Shown here piece after piece: positions 54,408 to 62,521 of a stretch of 64,000 nt of DNA. The stretch is taken from assembly GCA_965212195.1 (NCBI GenBank), contig CBDBUW010000012.1, forward strand, positions 434,001-498,000, written 5' to 3'. Origin of the DNA: JAJCYK01 sp965212195 (GTDB taxonomy: Bacteria; Bacteroidota; Bacteroidia; Cytophagales; Cyclobacteriaceae). The notes under the pieces are model-generated. The model saw only the letters and a program-made list of their open reading frames with translations, did no database searches and was not told where the DNA came from. Numbering within the stretch: position 1 is the stretch's first letter; every line of letters starts with the position of its first letter. A program made the position numbers and the translations under genes.

Positions 54408-54959
54408 CTATTGCACGGTAATAGGCACGGAGAACAGCACGTTATCCCATACAAAATCTATCTGAGCACCGCTGTCAGTGGAGTTGATGTTGATGGTAAA
54501 CTGTTCAGTTATGTTATCCTGTATGGTTACAGGTGCTTGCACTTTTGCAACATCCAACTCCGGGTCTGCTTCCGCTACGGCAAAGAATACTCCCAATTCG
54601 CTGTTTAATGAAACTTCAAATGATTGGGCACCGGGTACCGCATACATGCGATAAGACCCGGCACTTACCGGCTCTCCACCAAAAAGGACGTCCTTGTTGA
54701 AAGTAATTTCAGTAGCCTGATTGGCCCCAAGTCTCCAGTATTGGCCATAAGGTTGCAATGCGTCATCCGCTTCTTCACCGAAGATTAATCGATCTTTTTT
54801 ATAAGGCCGGCTGTAATTCACCGTTATCTCCAGACCCTGCTGGGAATATTCGGCGGTGTCCGGTGGACTAGCGGGTTCGGCTATAAATAATCCGTAAACC
54901 ACCCAAAGTATGAACAGGAGTAGCAGTGCTCCTAACCCGAATAATATTTTCTTAAGCAT
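54408..54959 (-). CDS. DUF2911 family protein with membrane anchor
   Basis: 183 residues. An N-terminal membrane helix (ILFGLGALLLLFILWVVYGLF) precedes the DUF2911 domain: VNYSRPYKKDRLIFG, LQPYGQYWRLGANQATEITF, VSAGSYRMYAVPG and the closing FTININSTDS. DUF2911 has no known activity but is common in secreted Bacteroidota proteins. First gene of the operon with the amidohydrolase. Confidence 0.9.
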   Translation of the reverse strand: MLKKILFGLGALLLLFILWVVYGLFIAEPASPPDTAEYSQQGLEITVNYSRPYKKDRLIFGEEADDALQPYGQYWRLGANQATEITFNKDVLFGGEPVSAGSYRMYAVPGAQSFEVSLNSELGVFFAVAEADPELDVAKVQAPVTIQDNITEQFTININSTDSGAQIDFVWDNVLFSVPITVQ

Positions 54960-55187
54960 AATTTTAAATTTTTTTGATTTGTAATTATAAGGCCATTTCG
55001 GGATGGATTCAAATTAGGAATTGATTTTTAATAAAATCATCACCTTCGGCATACAACTTCTTTCCTCTCCTGTCGATCTTCAAATAATCTTTCAATCCTG
55101 TTCATCCTATAAATCGGATTGATTGGTTATTTTAGCAATTCATTCTTTTAGATATCGTGTAACATAGTATTGTAAAACCTCAATCAT

Positions 55188-56549
55188 ATGCACCAATCAA
55201 AGTTGCTATTTCCAGGCTTGTTTCTTGTGCTGTTTACTGCTTGTCAGTCCCCGGAAGAAAAGTCCCCACAACCTGTTAATGAAACTGAATCTGATAAAAA
55301 GGTGACTATCAGCGAGGTAGAGCAAGGAATAAGGGCCAATATTGCCTCCAGGACCCTGGAAGGAGAAGGTTATTTCAATTTTCAGAAAGATACTATTGAC
55401 CTCAGCCTGAAACTGGTACGGGTGCATACGGAATACCTATCGGTGCTGGGGCCCAATGAGTTTTTTGCCTGCGTCGACCTGGCCACGGAAAATGGTGATG
55501 TATACGATATGGACTTTTTCTTAACCGGTGAACCCGGCAATATGCGGGTGACCAGCACTGATTTGCACAAACTCAACGGTAAGCCTTATTATACCTGGAA
55601 GAAAAATAAAGAGGACAAGACTTGGTATACCGTTCCTGTAGAAAAAGCGACCCATGATCTGCTGGGGGTAATAGAAGGGAAAGATAACTTTGACTTTACA
55701 TATGAAGTGGTCCTACCTGAAATATCCGGACCTGCCAAGATGTGGCTTCCGATCCCCCAGAGCGACCGCTTTCAAAACATTGAGATACTCTCTCTGGAGG
55801 CGCCGGGCCAACAACAAATGATCCAGGAGGATGAATATGGCAACACCATTTGGTATCTGCAGTTGTTGCCCGAGCACAGTAGCCAGAAAGTAACATTACA
55901 CTATCGGGTGGAAAGGGAAGAAAAAGCTGCATATCGTGATCAGGACACTGATCCCAAAAAATATCTGAAAGCAGCCTCTTTGATGCCGGTGGGCGACCGT
56001 TTCAGTACCATTGCCGAAACGGTGATCAGGGAAAAACAAGCAGATACCCCACTCACGCAAGCCAGGGCACTATACGATTATATTATTGATAATATGCGGT
56101 ACGCGAAGGAAGGGGTTTATGGCACTGGAGATGCCAACTATGCCTGCGATTCAAAGTCAGGAAATTGTACGGAGTTCCACTCCTTTTTTATCTCTTTGTC
56201 AAGATCGGCTGGTATCCCTGCTCGCTTCGCGGTGGGAGCAGCTATTCCTTCTGAGCGCAATGAAGGAGGGGTAGACGGATATCATTGCTGGGCAGAATTC
56301 TATGCAGAGGGCAAATGGTGGCCGGTCGATATTAGCGAGGGCAATAAATACACCCCGTTAGCCACCTATTACTTTGGCCATCATCCGGCCAATCGTATTG
56401 AGTTTAGCAGAGGCAGAGATCTAGCCCCTGCCCCCCTACCCGAGTCCGGGCCTATCAACTTTTTAGCCTATCCAGTATTGGAAATCGAAGGCGAGCCGGG
56501 CTATGTAGAAACTACATTCACATTTACCAGATCAAACCCCGATAGTTAG
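55188..56549 (+). CDS. Lipoprotein with transglutaminase-like domain
   Basis: 453 residues from the ATG at 55188, with a lipobox (LFTAC) after a short leader. The C-terminal half is a transglutaminase-like fold with the Cys-His-Asp triad: C327 in SGNCTEFHSFF, His in GYHCWAEFY and Asp in WWPVDISEG. The N-terminal 170 residues are a separate domain of unknown kind. Such domains in Bacteroidota hydrolyse or cross-link peptides; the true reaction is unknown. Convergent with the acidic-repeat lipoprotein gene, six bases apart. Confidence 0.86.
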   Translation: MHQSKLLFPGLFLVLFTACQSPEEKSPQPVNETESDKKVTISEVEQGIRANIASRTLEGEGYFNFQKDTIDLSLKLVRVHTEYLSVLGPNEFFACVDLATENGDVYDMDFFLTGEPGNMRVTSTDLHKLNGKPYYTWKKNKEDKTWYTVPVEKATHDLLGVIEGKDNFDFTYEVVLPEISGPAKMWLPIPQSDRFQNIEILSLEAPGQQQMIQEDEYGNTIWYLQLLPEHSSQKVTLHYRVEREEKAAYRDQDTDPKKYLKAASLMPVGDRFSTIAETVIREKQADTPLTQARALYDYIIDNMRYAKEGVYGTGDANYACDSKSGNCTEFHSFFISLSRSAGIPARFAVGAAIPSERNEGGVDGYHCWAEFYAEGKWWPVDISEGNKYTPLATYYFGHHPANRIEFSRGRDLAPAPLPESGPINFLAYPVLEIEGEPGYVETTFTFTRSNPDS

Positions 56550-56554
56550 GCTAT

Positions 56555-56875
56555 CTACTGTTCTTCTTCACCCTCTTCACCTTCTGGGTGTTCCTCACCT
56601 TCTGGGTGCTCTTCACCTTCAGCACTAGCTTCTCCCTCGGGGTGTTCTTCACCTTCTTCACCCTCAGGATGTTCTTCGCCTTCCTCACCCTCAGGATGTT
56701 CTTCATCCTCAGCAGCAGTGGCCTCTGCGGGGCTTTCAGCAGCCTCTTCTACACTTTCAGCGCTGTCCGATCCCTGGTCTTTGGAGGTACAGGAGTTCAA
56801 TGTAATACCTGCAAAGAATGAAAGTACCAATACTCCCATGAACAATGATTTAAACTTATTCCAAATAAAAGTCAT
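56555..56875 (-). CDS. Lipoprotein with Glu/His/Pro repeats
   Basis: 106 residues. A signal peptide with a lipobox-like LNSC is followed by a low-complexity tail containing EHPEGE five times, among runs of Glu, Gly and Ala; there are no hydrophobic residues in the last 65 or so. The sequence is strongly acidic and each unit has one His, so metal binding in the periplasm is a reasonable guess. It is divergent from the ArsR operon with about 200 bases between, which fits a metal-related role but does not prove it. Confidence 0.75.
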   Translation of the reverse strand: MTFIWNKFKSLFMGVLVLSFFAGITLNSCTSKDQGSDSAESVEEAAESPAEATAAEDEEHPEGEEGEEHPEGEEGEEHPEGEASAEGEEHPEGEEHPEGEEGEEEQ

Positions 56876-57015
56876 AACTAATTATAGTTAAGGTTTAGTA
56901 TTATTTATAAGTAAAGATAGCAGTTATTATAGAAAAGCAAATGATTTTACAACGCTATTCCCTCCCTTGTAGTTATCCAGCTGGCTGTTCATTTGTTATA
57001 GCAGGTACTAATAAT

Positions 57016-57054
57016 ATTTTAGTATTTACTTAAACACTAAAATGATTACCTTTG
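57016..57054 (+). promoter_or_regulatory. Promoter and ArsR-type operator of the metal-response operon
   Basis: The 28-base imperfect palindrome at 57016-57043 has arms ATTTTAGTnTTTA and TAAAnACTAAAAT around two central bases, close to the 12-2-12 architecture of ArsR/SmtB operators. Right after it TACCTTTG (57047-57054) matches the TAnnTTTG -7 box, 21 bases before the ATG at 57075. The palindrome covers the -33 position, so binding would block transcription. Confidence 0.75.
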
Positions 57055-57074
57055 TGATTACCAAAACATGAGAT

Positions 57075-57452
57075 ATGAGTAACACATGTATCCGGGTATT
57101 TGCTGATCCGGTCCAGATTAAGGACTGTAAGGACACAGTTAGCAGATTGAACGACCAACTTTTGCATACTACACAAATTTTCAACCTCTCTGGAAATGCC
57201 GCTAGATTAAAGATCCTATTACTCTTACGTAAGGAAGGTAGAATGTGCCCCTGTGATTTAAGTGACGTACTGGCTATTTCCGTAGGAGGTGTTTCGCAAC
57301 ATCTTAGAAAACTAAAGGACGGTAAACTCATTAAAGACAAGAAAGTCGGTCAAACTGTTTTCTATTCCCTTGTAGATGAAAACCTCAAGGATATAATGCC
57401 AGCATTGGAAAACTTGATTGGACAACTTAAAAAAGCACCGCCGATATCATGA
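57075..57452 (+). CDS. ArsR/SmtB-family metal-sensing repressor
   Basis: 125 residues. A winged helix-turn-helix of the ArsR/CadC type (NAARLKILLLLRKEGRMCPCDLSDVLAIS, VSQHLRKLKDGKLIK, GQTVFYSL). The metal site can be read as C58-P-C60 in the MCPCDL segment, plus C5 and C18 near the N-terminus, as in CadC-type sensors. It would bind the operator at 57016-57043 and release it on metal or thiophilic-ion binding. First gene of an operon with a GDCCVxC protein and a membrane protein; which metal is sensed is not clear. Confidence 0.9.
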   Translation: MSNTCIRVFADPVQIKDCKDTVSRLNDQLLHTTQIFNLSGNAARLKILLLLRKEGRMCPCDLSDVLAISVGGVSQHLRKLKDGKLIKDKKVGQTVFYSLVDENLKDIMPALENLIGQLKKAPPIS

Positions 57453-57679
57453 GGACTGCCGAAGGAATGGATAAAGCAATTACCACACGATCAACTATCA
57501 CCTGTCCAATTTGTGGACATCAGCAAGAAGAATCAATGCCTTTAGATGCCTGTCAATATTTCTACGAATGTAAAAACTGCGAGCAGATATTAAAACCAGA
57601 ACCAGGGGACTGTTGCGTGTATTGTAGCTATGGCACAAAAAAGTGTCCCCCTGTCCAAAAAGGCACCTGCAAAACATAG
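57449..57679 (+). CDS. GDCCVxC-domain protein
   Basis: 76 residues (or 70 from an internal Met at 57467). The family is defined by the GDCCVYC motif near the middle of the C-terminal half, here followed by SYGTKKCPP, with two CPxC-type pairs earlier (ITCPICGH and FYECKNCEQ). The pattern suggests a zinc- or metal-binding protein of nine cysteines. In some relatives the first Cys of the motif is replaced by selenocysteine; here it is Cys. The start overlaps the ArsR stop (ATGA), so translation is coupled. Such genes are often found with mercury or arsenic resistance genes. Confidence 0.88.
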   Translation: MRTAEGMDKAITTRSTITCPICGHQQEESMPLDACQYFYECKNCEQILKPEPGDCCVYCSYGTKKCPPVQKGTCKT

Positions 57680-57685
57680 TAAATC

Positions 57686-58141
57686 ATGAAGACCATAGGT
57701 ACTTCTCAAGTTAAAGCGCGTTTAATAGGTCGGATATTTAGGTTCGGCCTCGGATTGTTCTTTGTTACAGAAGTTTGGCCAGTCTATCGCGATGTTACCT
57801 GGGAGGGTGTCTTTATACGAGTTTCATGGGCACTGGGTTTGCTTGTCTTTTATATAGTACTTCATTATTTGATAATCCGTTATACCCCCAAAATCCATCC
57901 TGTAGTTGGCGCTATTTTAGCTTTTGGGCCAGTCCTTGGGGTTTTTTTTATAGGTTATGGAGGACCAGCTGCTACTGGTGCTTTAACCTTTCTTGCCTGT
58001 TCACTTATTCTTGCTGCTATTCGTGCCGATCCTGGTTGCGAAGTGATGTCAATACCTGCAATTTTCTCAGGTAAACACACCCATTTGACTTGTTTACTTT
58101 TCTCTCCAATAGACTGGTGCGAAAGAAATATTCATGCTTGA
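57686..58141 (+). CDS. Four-helix membrane protein of the metal-response operon
   Basis: 151 residues with about four membrane helices (for example WALGLLVFYIVLHYLII, VGAILAFGPVLGVFFIGYGG, ALTFLACSLILAAI). After the last helix are three cysteines (GCEVMSIP, HLTCLLF, DWCERN). It starts six bases after the GDCCVxC gene, so it is co-transcribed under the ArsR operator. A role in metal or thiol transport is inferred from context; no family was recognised. Confidence 0.7.
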   Translation: MKTIGTSQVKARLIGRIFRFGLGLFFVTEVWPVYRDVTWEGVFIRVSWALGLLVFYIVLHYLIIRYTPKIHPVVGAILAFGPVLGVFFIGYGGPAATGALTFLACSLILAAIRADPGCEVMSIPAIFSGKHTHLTCLLFSPIDWCERNIHA

Positions 58142-58297
58142 AATTCCCAGTCAAACAAAAACACCTATGCCACGGGCGTAATTATCTTATATTTCAAGGC
58201 CATAAGAGAGGGTCTTTCTCCCACCCTATGATTTTCGATTAAATTATTTGCCGTATATTCAAGTCAAGTTCTCATACAGTTAAAAGTAAATTAGTAC

Positions 58298-59734
58298 ATG
58301 AAAACAATCGTCAAAAAACATAGACCGTAGAAAATTTGTAAAAACCAGTGCGGCCTCAGCAGCAGCCTTCATGATCGTACCCCGTCATGTACTGGGGGGG
58401 CGTGGATCATGTAGCCCCTAGTGATACCTTATACATCGCAGGCATAGGTGTGGGTGGCAAAGGGAAATCGGACCTAACCTCTATGGCCAAAAGCCCTAAT
58501 GCCAAAATAGCATTTCTCTGCGATGTAAGACGATCGCATGGCGGTAGACTCCAGGAATACTTTCCCTGAGGCACCTTACTTTAGGGACTTCAGGGAAATG
58601 TTGGATAAAGAGGGTAAGAATATTGATGCGGTCACCGTTTCCACCCCAGATCACACCCATGCGGTAGCCGCCATGGCTGCCATGCAATTAGGCAAACACG
58701 TGTATGTTCAAAAACCCCTCACCCACAGCATCAAAGAAGCCAGAATGCTTACAGAAGCCGCCAGAAAATATAAAGTGATCACCCAAATGGGCAACCAGTA
58801 TGCCTCCGATGAACCGGTGCGACGCACTCAGGAGATCATCGATGCCGGTTTGATTGGTGAGATAAGCAGGGTGTATGCCTGGACTAACCGGCCGGTATGG
58901 CCCCAGGGAATTCCCACACCTCAAGGGAGTTTTGACATTCCTGGTGAACTGGATTGGGATCTATGGTTAGGCCCCGCTGCAGAGATCGACTTTAACCCTG
59001 CCTATCTTCCCTTCAATTGGCGCGGATGGTGGGCCTTTGGTACCGGAGCCCTGGGTGATATGGCCTGTCATATACTGGATCCGTTTTTCAGGATCTTTCC
59101 GGTGGACTATCCTACAGAAGTGGAATGTAGTGCCACCACTGCCTGGGAAGGGTTTTTCAAAGTGGCCAATTATAAAGATAGCTGTCCCTCGTCATCCATC
59201 ATTCACTTGAAATTCCCCCGCACCGATGGCAAGGGTGACATTAAATTGACCTGGATGGACGGTGGATTATTACCACCAAGGCCGGAAGAACTGGAACCGG
59301 ATGAGGACATTGGAGACTTCGGTAATGGTTTCATTTTTGAAGGAACCAACGGGAAGGTTTTCGGTAGTTACAACAAAGAACCTATTTTGTTGCCCACCTC
59401 CAGAATGGCAGAGGTGGAAGCTTTACCAAAAACTTTAAAACGAGTTCCGGAAGGGCACTATGTAGACTGGGTCAATGCTTGTTTAAAAGGATTTGGCAAG
59501 GCCGAAATAAGTTCACCCTTTGATTATGCCGGTCCACTTACTGAAGCGGTATTAATGGGGAATTTGGCGTTGAGGTCTTATATGTTGCAGGAGAAAGACG
59601 GGCGGGGAAGACCAATGTACCCAGGCCGCAAAAAATTATTGTGGGACGCCCAAAACATGAAGATCACCAATTTCGATTCCGCTAATGAATATGTAATGCG
59701 CCAGTATCGCAGCGGGTGGACTCTTAACAATTAA
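58298..59734 (+). pseudogene. Gfo/Idh/MocA oxidoreductase gene, disrupted by three frameshifts
   Basis: Three overlapping frames together spell one Gfo/Idh/MocA protein of about 477 residues with a Tat signal (NIDRRKFVKTSAASAAAFM) and the nucleotide-binding and TIM regions (GIGVGGKG, VTVSTPDHTHAVAA, EKPLTHSIKEA-type KPLTHSI, NAHLD-type GDMACHILDPF). The frames change at an A6 tract (58313-58318), a G7 tract (58394-58400) and an AA pair (58527-58528); removing one base at each restores the frame. The longest intact piece is 58538-59734. The gap 58142-58297 before it shows no gene. Confidence 0.85.
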
Positions 59735-59789
59735 CAATGGGGCCATGGCAATTAGCAAATTGGTAGTGGGCAGTGGGCAATTAAAGGTC

Positions 59790-60518
59790 CTAATCATTGG
59801 TTAACTGATCTATTACCGTAGAATAACAAGCTTGAACCCACTTTTCATACATTACTGCCGAGGGATGTAGACCATCTTGAGCGGTTAGCTCTGGGTATTG
59901 AGCTGCCATCCTTGAAACCGAGGTAATATCATAAAATACCGCTCCGAAGTCTTCGGAAATTTCCTTTATGATCTCATTATAGGCTGTCAATTCGTTACGG
60001 ATTACTGTCTGGTCCAGACCTAGTACCTGAACATATTCCGTTACACTATAATCGGGAATGGACAAAACCAAAACCCTTCCTGGTCTACCATCAGTCAGGG
60101 AAATGGACATCTCCATTAGCTCTTGGAACTCCTTCCTGAAAAGGGCCACATCGAAGCCTCGGAATTGGTTGTTTACCCCTATTAGTAGCGAGACCAGATC
60201 ATAGCTTTTGTCGATCTCTGCCTCGGTTATCCCCTGGATCAAATCAGCGGTAGTCCAGCCTGATTCTGCCACAACCCTTACATCAGAAATAGAGATGGCT
60301 GACGCCCTTAGTTGATCCGCGAGTTGTAGTGGCCACCGCTCAGATGCGGTTACTCCTTCACCCGCGGTATAAGAATCACCCAGGGCTATATAGTCAATCG
60401 GTCCTTTCGGTACCCGGACACCCTGGCTAATCTGACTGTTATCAATGTCGGTTTCAGGTAGCTCCTCGGAACAAGCAAATATCAGGCATACCAATAAACC
60501 AACCAGAGTTGTTTTCAT
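59790..60518 (-). CDS. SGNH/GDSL-family hydrolase lipoprotein
   Basis: The ATG at 60518 (MKTTLVGLLVCLIFAC, lipobox FAC) is preferred to the TTG at 60536. The 242-residue protein has the SGNH blocks: IALGDSYTAG (block I, Ser), LIGVNNQF (block III Asn/Gly) and DGLHPSAVMYE (block V, Asp and His). It is an esterase-type hydrolase that probably acts at the cell surface on acylated glycans or lipids; substrate unknown. Minus strand; the gap after the pseudogene holds a TGGTAGTGGGCAGTGGGCAA heptamer-like repeat near 59762. Confidence 0.88.
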   Translation of the reverse strand: MKTTLVGLLVCLIFACSEELPETDIDNSQISQGVRVPKGPIDYIALGDSYTAGEGVTASERWPLQLADQLRASAISISDVRVVAESGWTTADLIQGITEAEIDKSYDLVSLLIGVNNQFRGFDVALFRKEFQELMEMSISLTDGRPGRVLVLSIPDYSVTEYVQVLGLDQTVIRNELTAYNEIIKEISEDFGAVFYDITSVSRMAAQYPELTAQDGLHPSAVMYEKWVQACYSTVIDQLTND

Positions 60519-60536
60519 AGTCAGTATATTAACCAA

Positions 60537-61125
60537 TTGATGAAATGAATGTTTTATATTAGGCCGATTTGAAAGTGATTATGCTAACGCTGGTAGAAAT
60601 CGAATTATCATCGGTCTCTCTTGATCTGTTATTTGCCCCTAACCGGCTTGATTCAACCATTAAATTACACTGTTAATGCCTAAAAAGGCTCCATTCTTAG
60701 GTATAGACCGTTTATGTATTATGCATAACCCAGTACCTTGCATTATCGCTATCGGCCTGCCGCCTGAGCTGCGCTACTGCATTGGCAACTCGGCGCCATG
60801 TAGGCTAGCCGGAATTGGCTTAATAATCCCTGGGGGTGCCCCCCCCCCACCCATTTATAAGTTACAACTTCAGGATCTCACAAGTTGAGATTGAATAAAT
60901 ATTTTTAATTGGCTGCTTTCATTCACTAACAAGTGACCACTCCATAACATACCTACTGCCTTAGCACACACACTACCATCGTTAAAAACAGAAATAAATG
61001 AAAAGTGGAATCAGAAAGCCTCGAAACCCAATATTTAAAGGGCCTCCCCTGATCTGTTTGATAGGAATATCACAGAATAGAATGCTTTAGCCTTAATCTC
61101 GTTTAATTATAAACAAGTGGTATTT
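60537..61125. other. Gap with a relic of the GSLREAI leader
   Basis: No convincing gene; a 70-codon frame at 60676-60888 has no protein-like features. At about 60841-60910 the sequence resembles the region 25755-25825 of the leader: a C-rich tract, CCACCC, TTATAAGTTAC, then AAGTTGAGATTGA and AAATATTTTTAAT. The pairing arm AATCTCAAC is not kept here. A GCCTGCCGCCTGAG tract lies near 60756. Confidence 0.55.
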
Positions 61126-61671
61126 TTATCGAACTTTTGCTCGCACCCAAAGCAATTCCTCTTTATCGATGTATTGATCTTTATTAGAATCCAACCATAA
61201 GGCCATATAAAATTCTTTGTACGCTGAAAGGGGGTTCACATCTCCGTCATTTACCAGGGACCGTACGGTATATTTAGTGGATCCGTCCCCTGTTGGTTTG
61301 GCACCATGGGTCTCGTTCAGGGCACAACTGGTGTTTTCCTCTATGGACAAATGATCCGTCTTGGTTGAGCCTGCCAGATATTTGAAAATGAAAAAATAGG
61401 AATTGAAGTCTGCATTTATGTCAGTGTCCGGCTTGGTAAATTTGAAAAGTTCTTCACTGGTTCCAGCGCAAACATGCAGCTCCTTACCTGGGAAAACGAT
61501 ATCAAAAGCTTCACTTTTCAGGTCGATCTCGTAAACATCACTTTTTCCTTTTTTAATAGGTAAAGCTTCGCCTTGGAAAAAGCTGATATCCGGTGTTTGT
61601 GAAAACGCTACACCATAGGCTGTGAACATTAAAAATAATACCGCAGTTATTATCTTTTGAAAAATTTTCAT
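61126..61671 (-). CDS. Exported protein with C-terminal EF-hand loop
   Basis: 181 residues. A signal peptide (about 1-24, ending FSQ) is followed by a beta-rich domain with two cysteines (HVCAGTSEE and TSCALNETHG). Near the C-terminus, DSNKDQYIDKEEL matches the EF-hand loop at positions 1, 3, 5, 7, 9 and 12, so calcium binding is likely. No family recognised. It overlaps the ankyrin gene by four bases, and both form an operon. Confidence 0.72.
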   Translation of the reverse strand: MKIFQKIITAVLFLMFTAYGVAFSQTPDISFFQGEALPIKKGKSDVYEIDLKSEAFDIVFPGKELHVCAGTSEELFKFTKPDTDINADFNSYFFIFKYLAGSTKTDHLSIEENTSCALNETHGAKPTGDGSTKYTVRSLVNDGDVNPLSAYKEFYMALWLDSNKDQYIDKEELLWVRAKVR

Positions 61672-62333
61672 TCGCTTAAAAGAGTTATAATGTCTTGATT
61701 TTTTAGTTCTGTGGCTTTTTGAAGCGGTGTATTACCATAAATATCCGGCCGATCAGTGATAGCTCCATATGAAACCAACAGCTTCACCACACTGGTCTGC
61801 TGGTTAGAAACCGCCAAGTAGAGCGCGGATTCACCACGGTTACCGCGAACATTGATTAAGGCGCCGCTATCTATCAGAAGTCGCGCTGCCTCTTCATGCC
61901 CCTGGATACAAGCCCACATTAAAGGTGTCGACCTCAATTGAGCATCTTGATGATCCAACTCCGCTCCTGCGCTTATCAACAATTTAATGATGTCCAAATT
62001 ACCTTTGGCAGCGGCCCTTTGCAATGGAGAGATCTGATTCTTGGTAGATAGGATATTGGGATCAGCACTGTGATCCAACAGCACCTTAGTCATTTCATAG
62101 TTAGATGCTTCTACAGCGAATAACAAGGGAGTCCATCCCCTATTGTCTTCCTGGTAGTTTACAGATGCCCCTTTACTCAGCCACTTTTTCACGACGCTTA
62201 CCTCATTCGTCAATACAGCGTTATGAAGTTTAGCATTGGCTTCCGGTTGTTGCAGCTTACACCCCGTCAGCAACCAAAATAACACCAGGCACTTTATGAA
62301 GGACCGGTTATACATTTGCATGAACAGCTTCAT
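61668..62333 (-). CDS. Lipoprotein with ankyrin repeats
   Basis: 221 residues with a lipoprotein signal (lipobox LLTGC). About five ankyrin repeats follow, with clear cores such as RGWTPLLFAVEASNYEMTKV, SPLQRAAAKGNLDIIKLLIS, STPLMWACIQGHEEAARLLI, GESALYLAVSNQQTSVVKLL and NTPLQKATELKNQDIITLL. Its stop overlaps the start of the EF-hand protein gene. Probably a periplasmic interaction scaffold. Confidence 0.88.
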   Translation of the reverse strand: MKLFMQMYNRSFIKCLVLFWLLTGCKLQQPEANAKLHNAVLTNEVSVVKKWLSKGASVNYQEDNRGWTPLLFAVEASNYEMTKVLLDHSADPNILSTKNQISPLQRAAAKGNLDIIKLLISAGAELDHQDAQLRSTPLMWACIQGHEEAARLLIDSGALINVRGNRGESALYLAVSNQQTSVVKLLVSYGAITDRPDIYGNTPLQKATELKNQDIITLLSE

Positions 62334-62521
62334 GTTACCAAAGTATACCGCAGACAGAAATTATCAAATGTATAGTTGTATCGAAAGGAACCCATGTAAG
62401 GTATGCGCAATATACATTGCCCTTCCTCATATCCTGGTTAAAGTTTTTTGACTGGTTCTGAGCTCCAAGGCTTATTTAAAAATTTCTTATCTTAATCCGT
62501 TTTGAAATACTTTTAATAAAA

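Noticed and set aside
60676..60888. 70-codon plus-strand frame in the gap before the EF-hand gene
   Set aside because: Proline- and cysteine-rich chance translation of repeat DNA, including the C-rich tract; no start context or homology.
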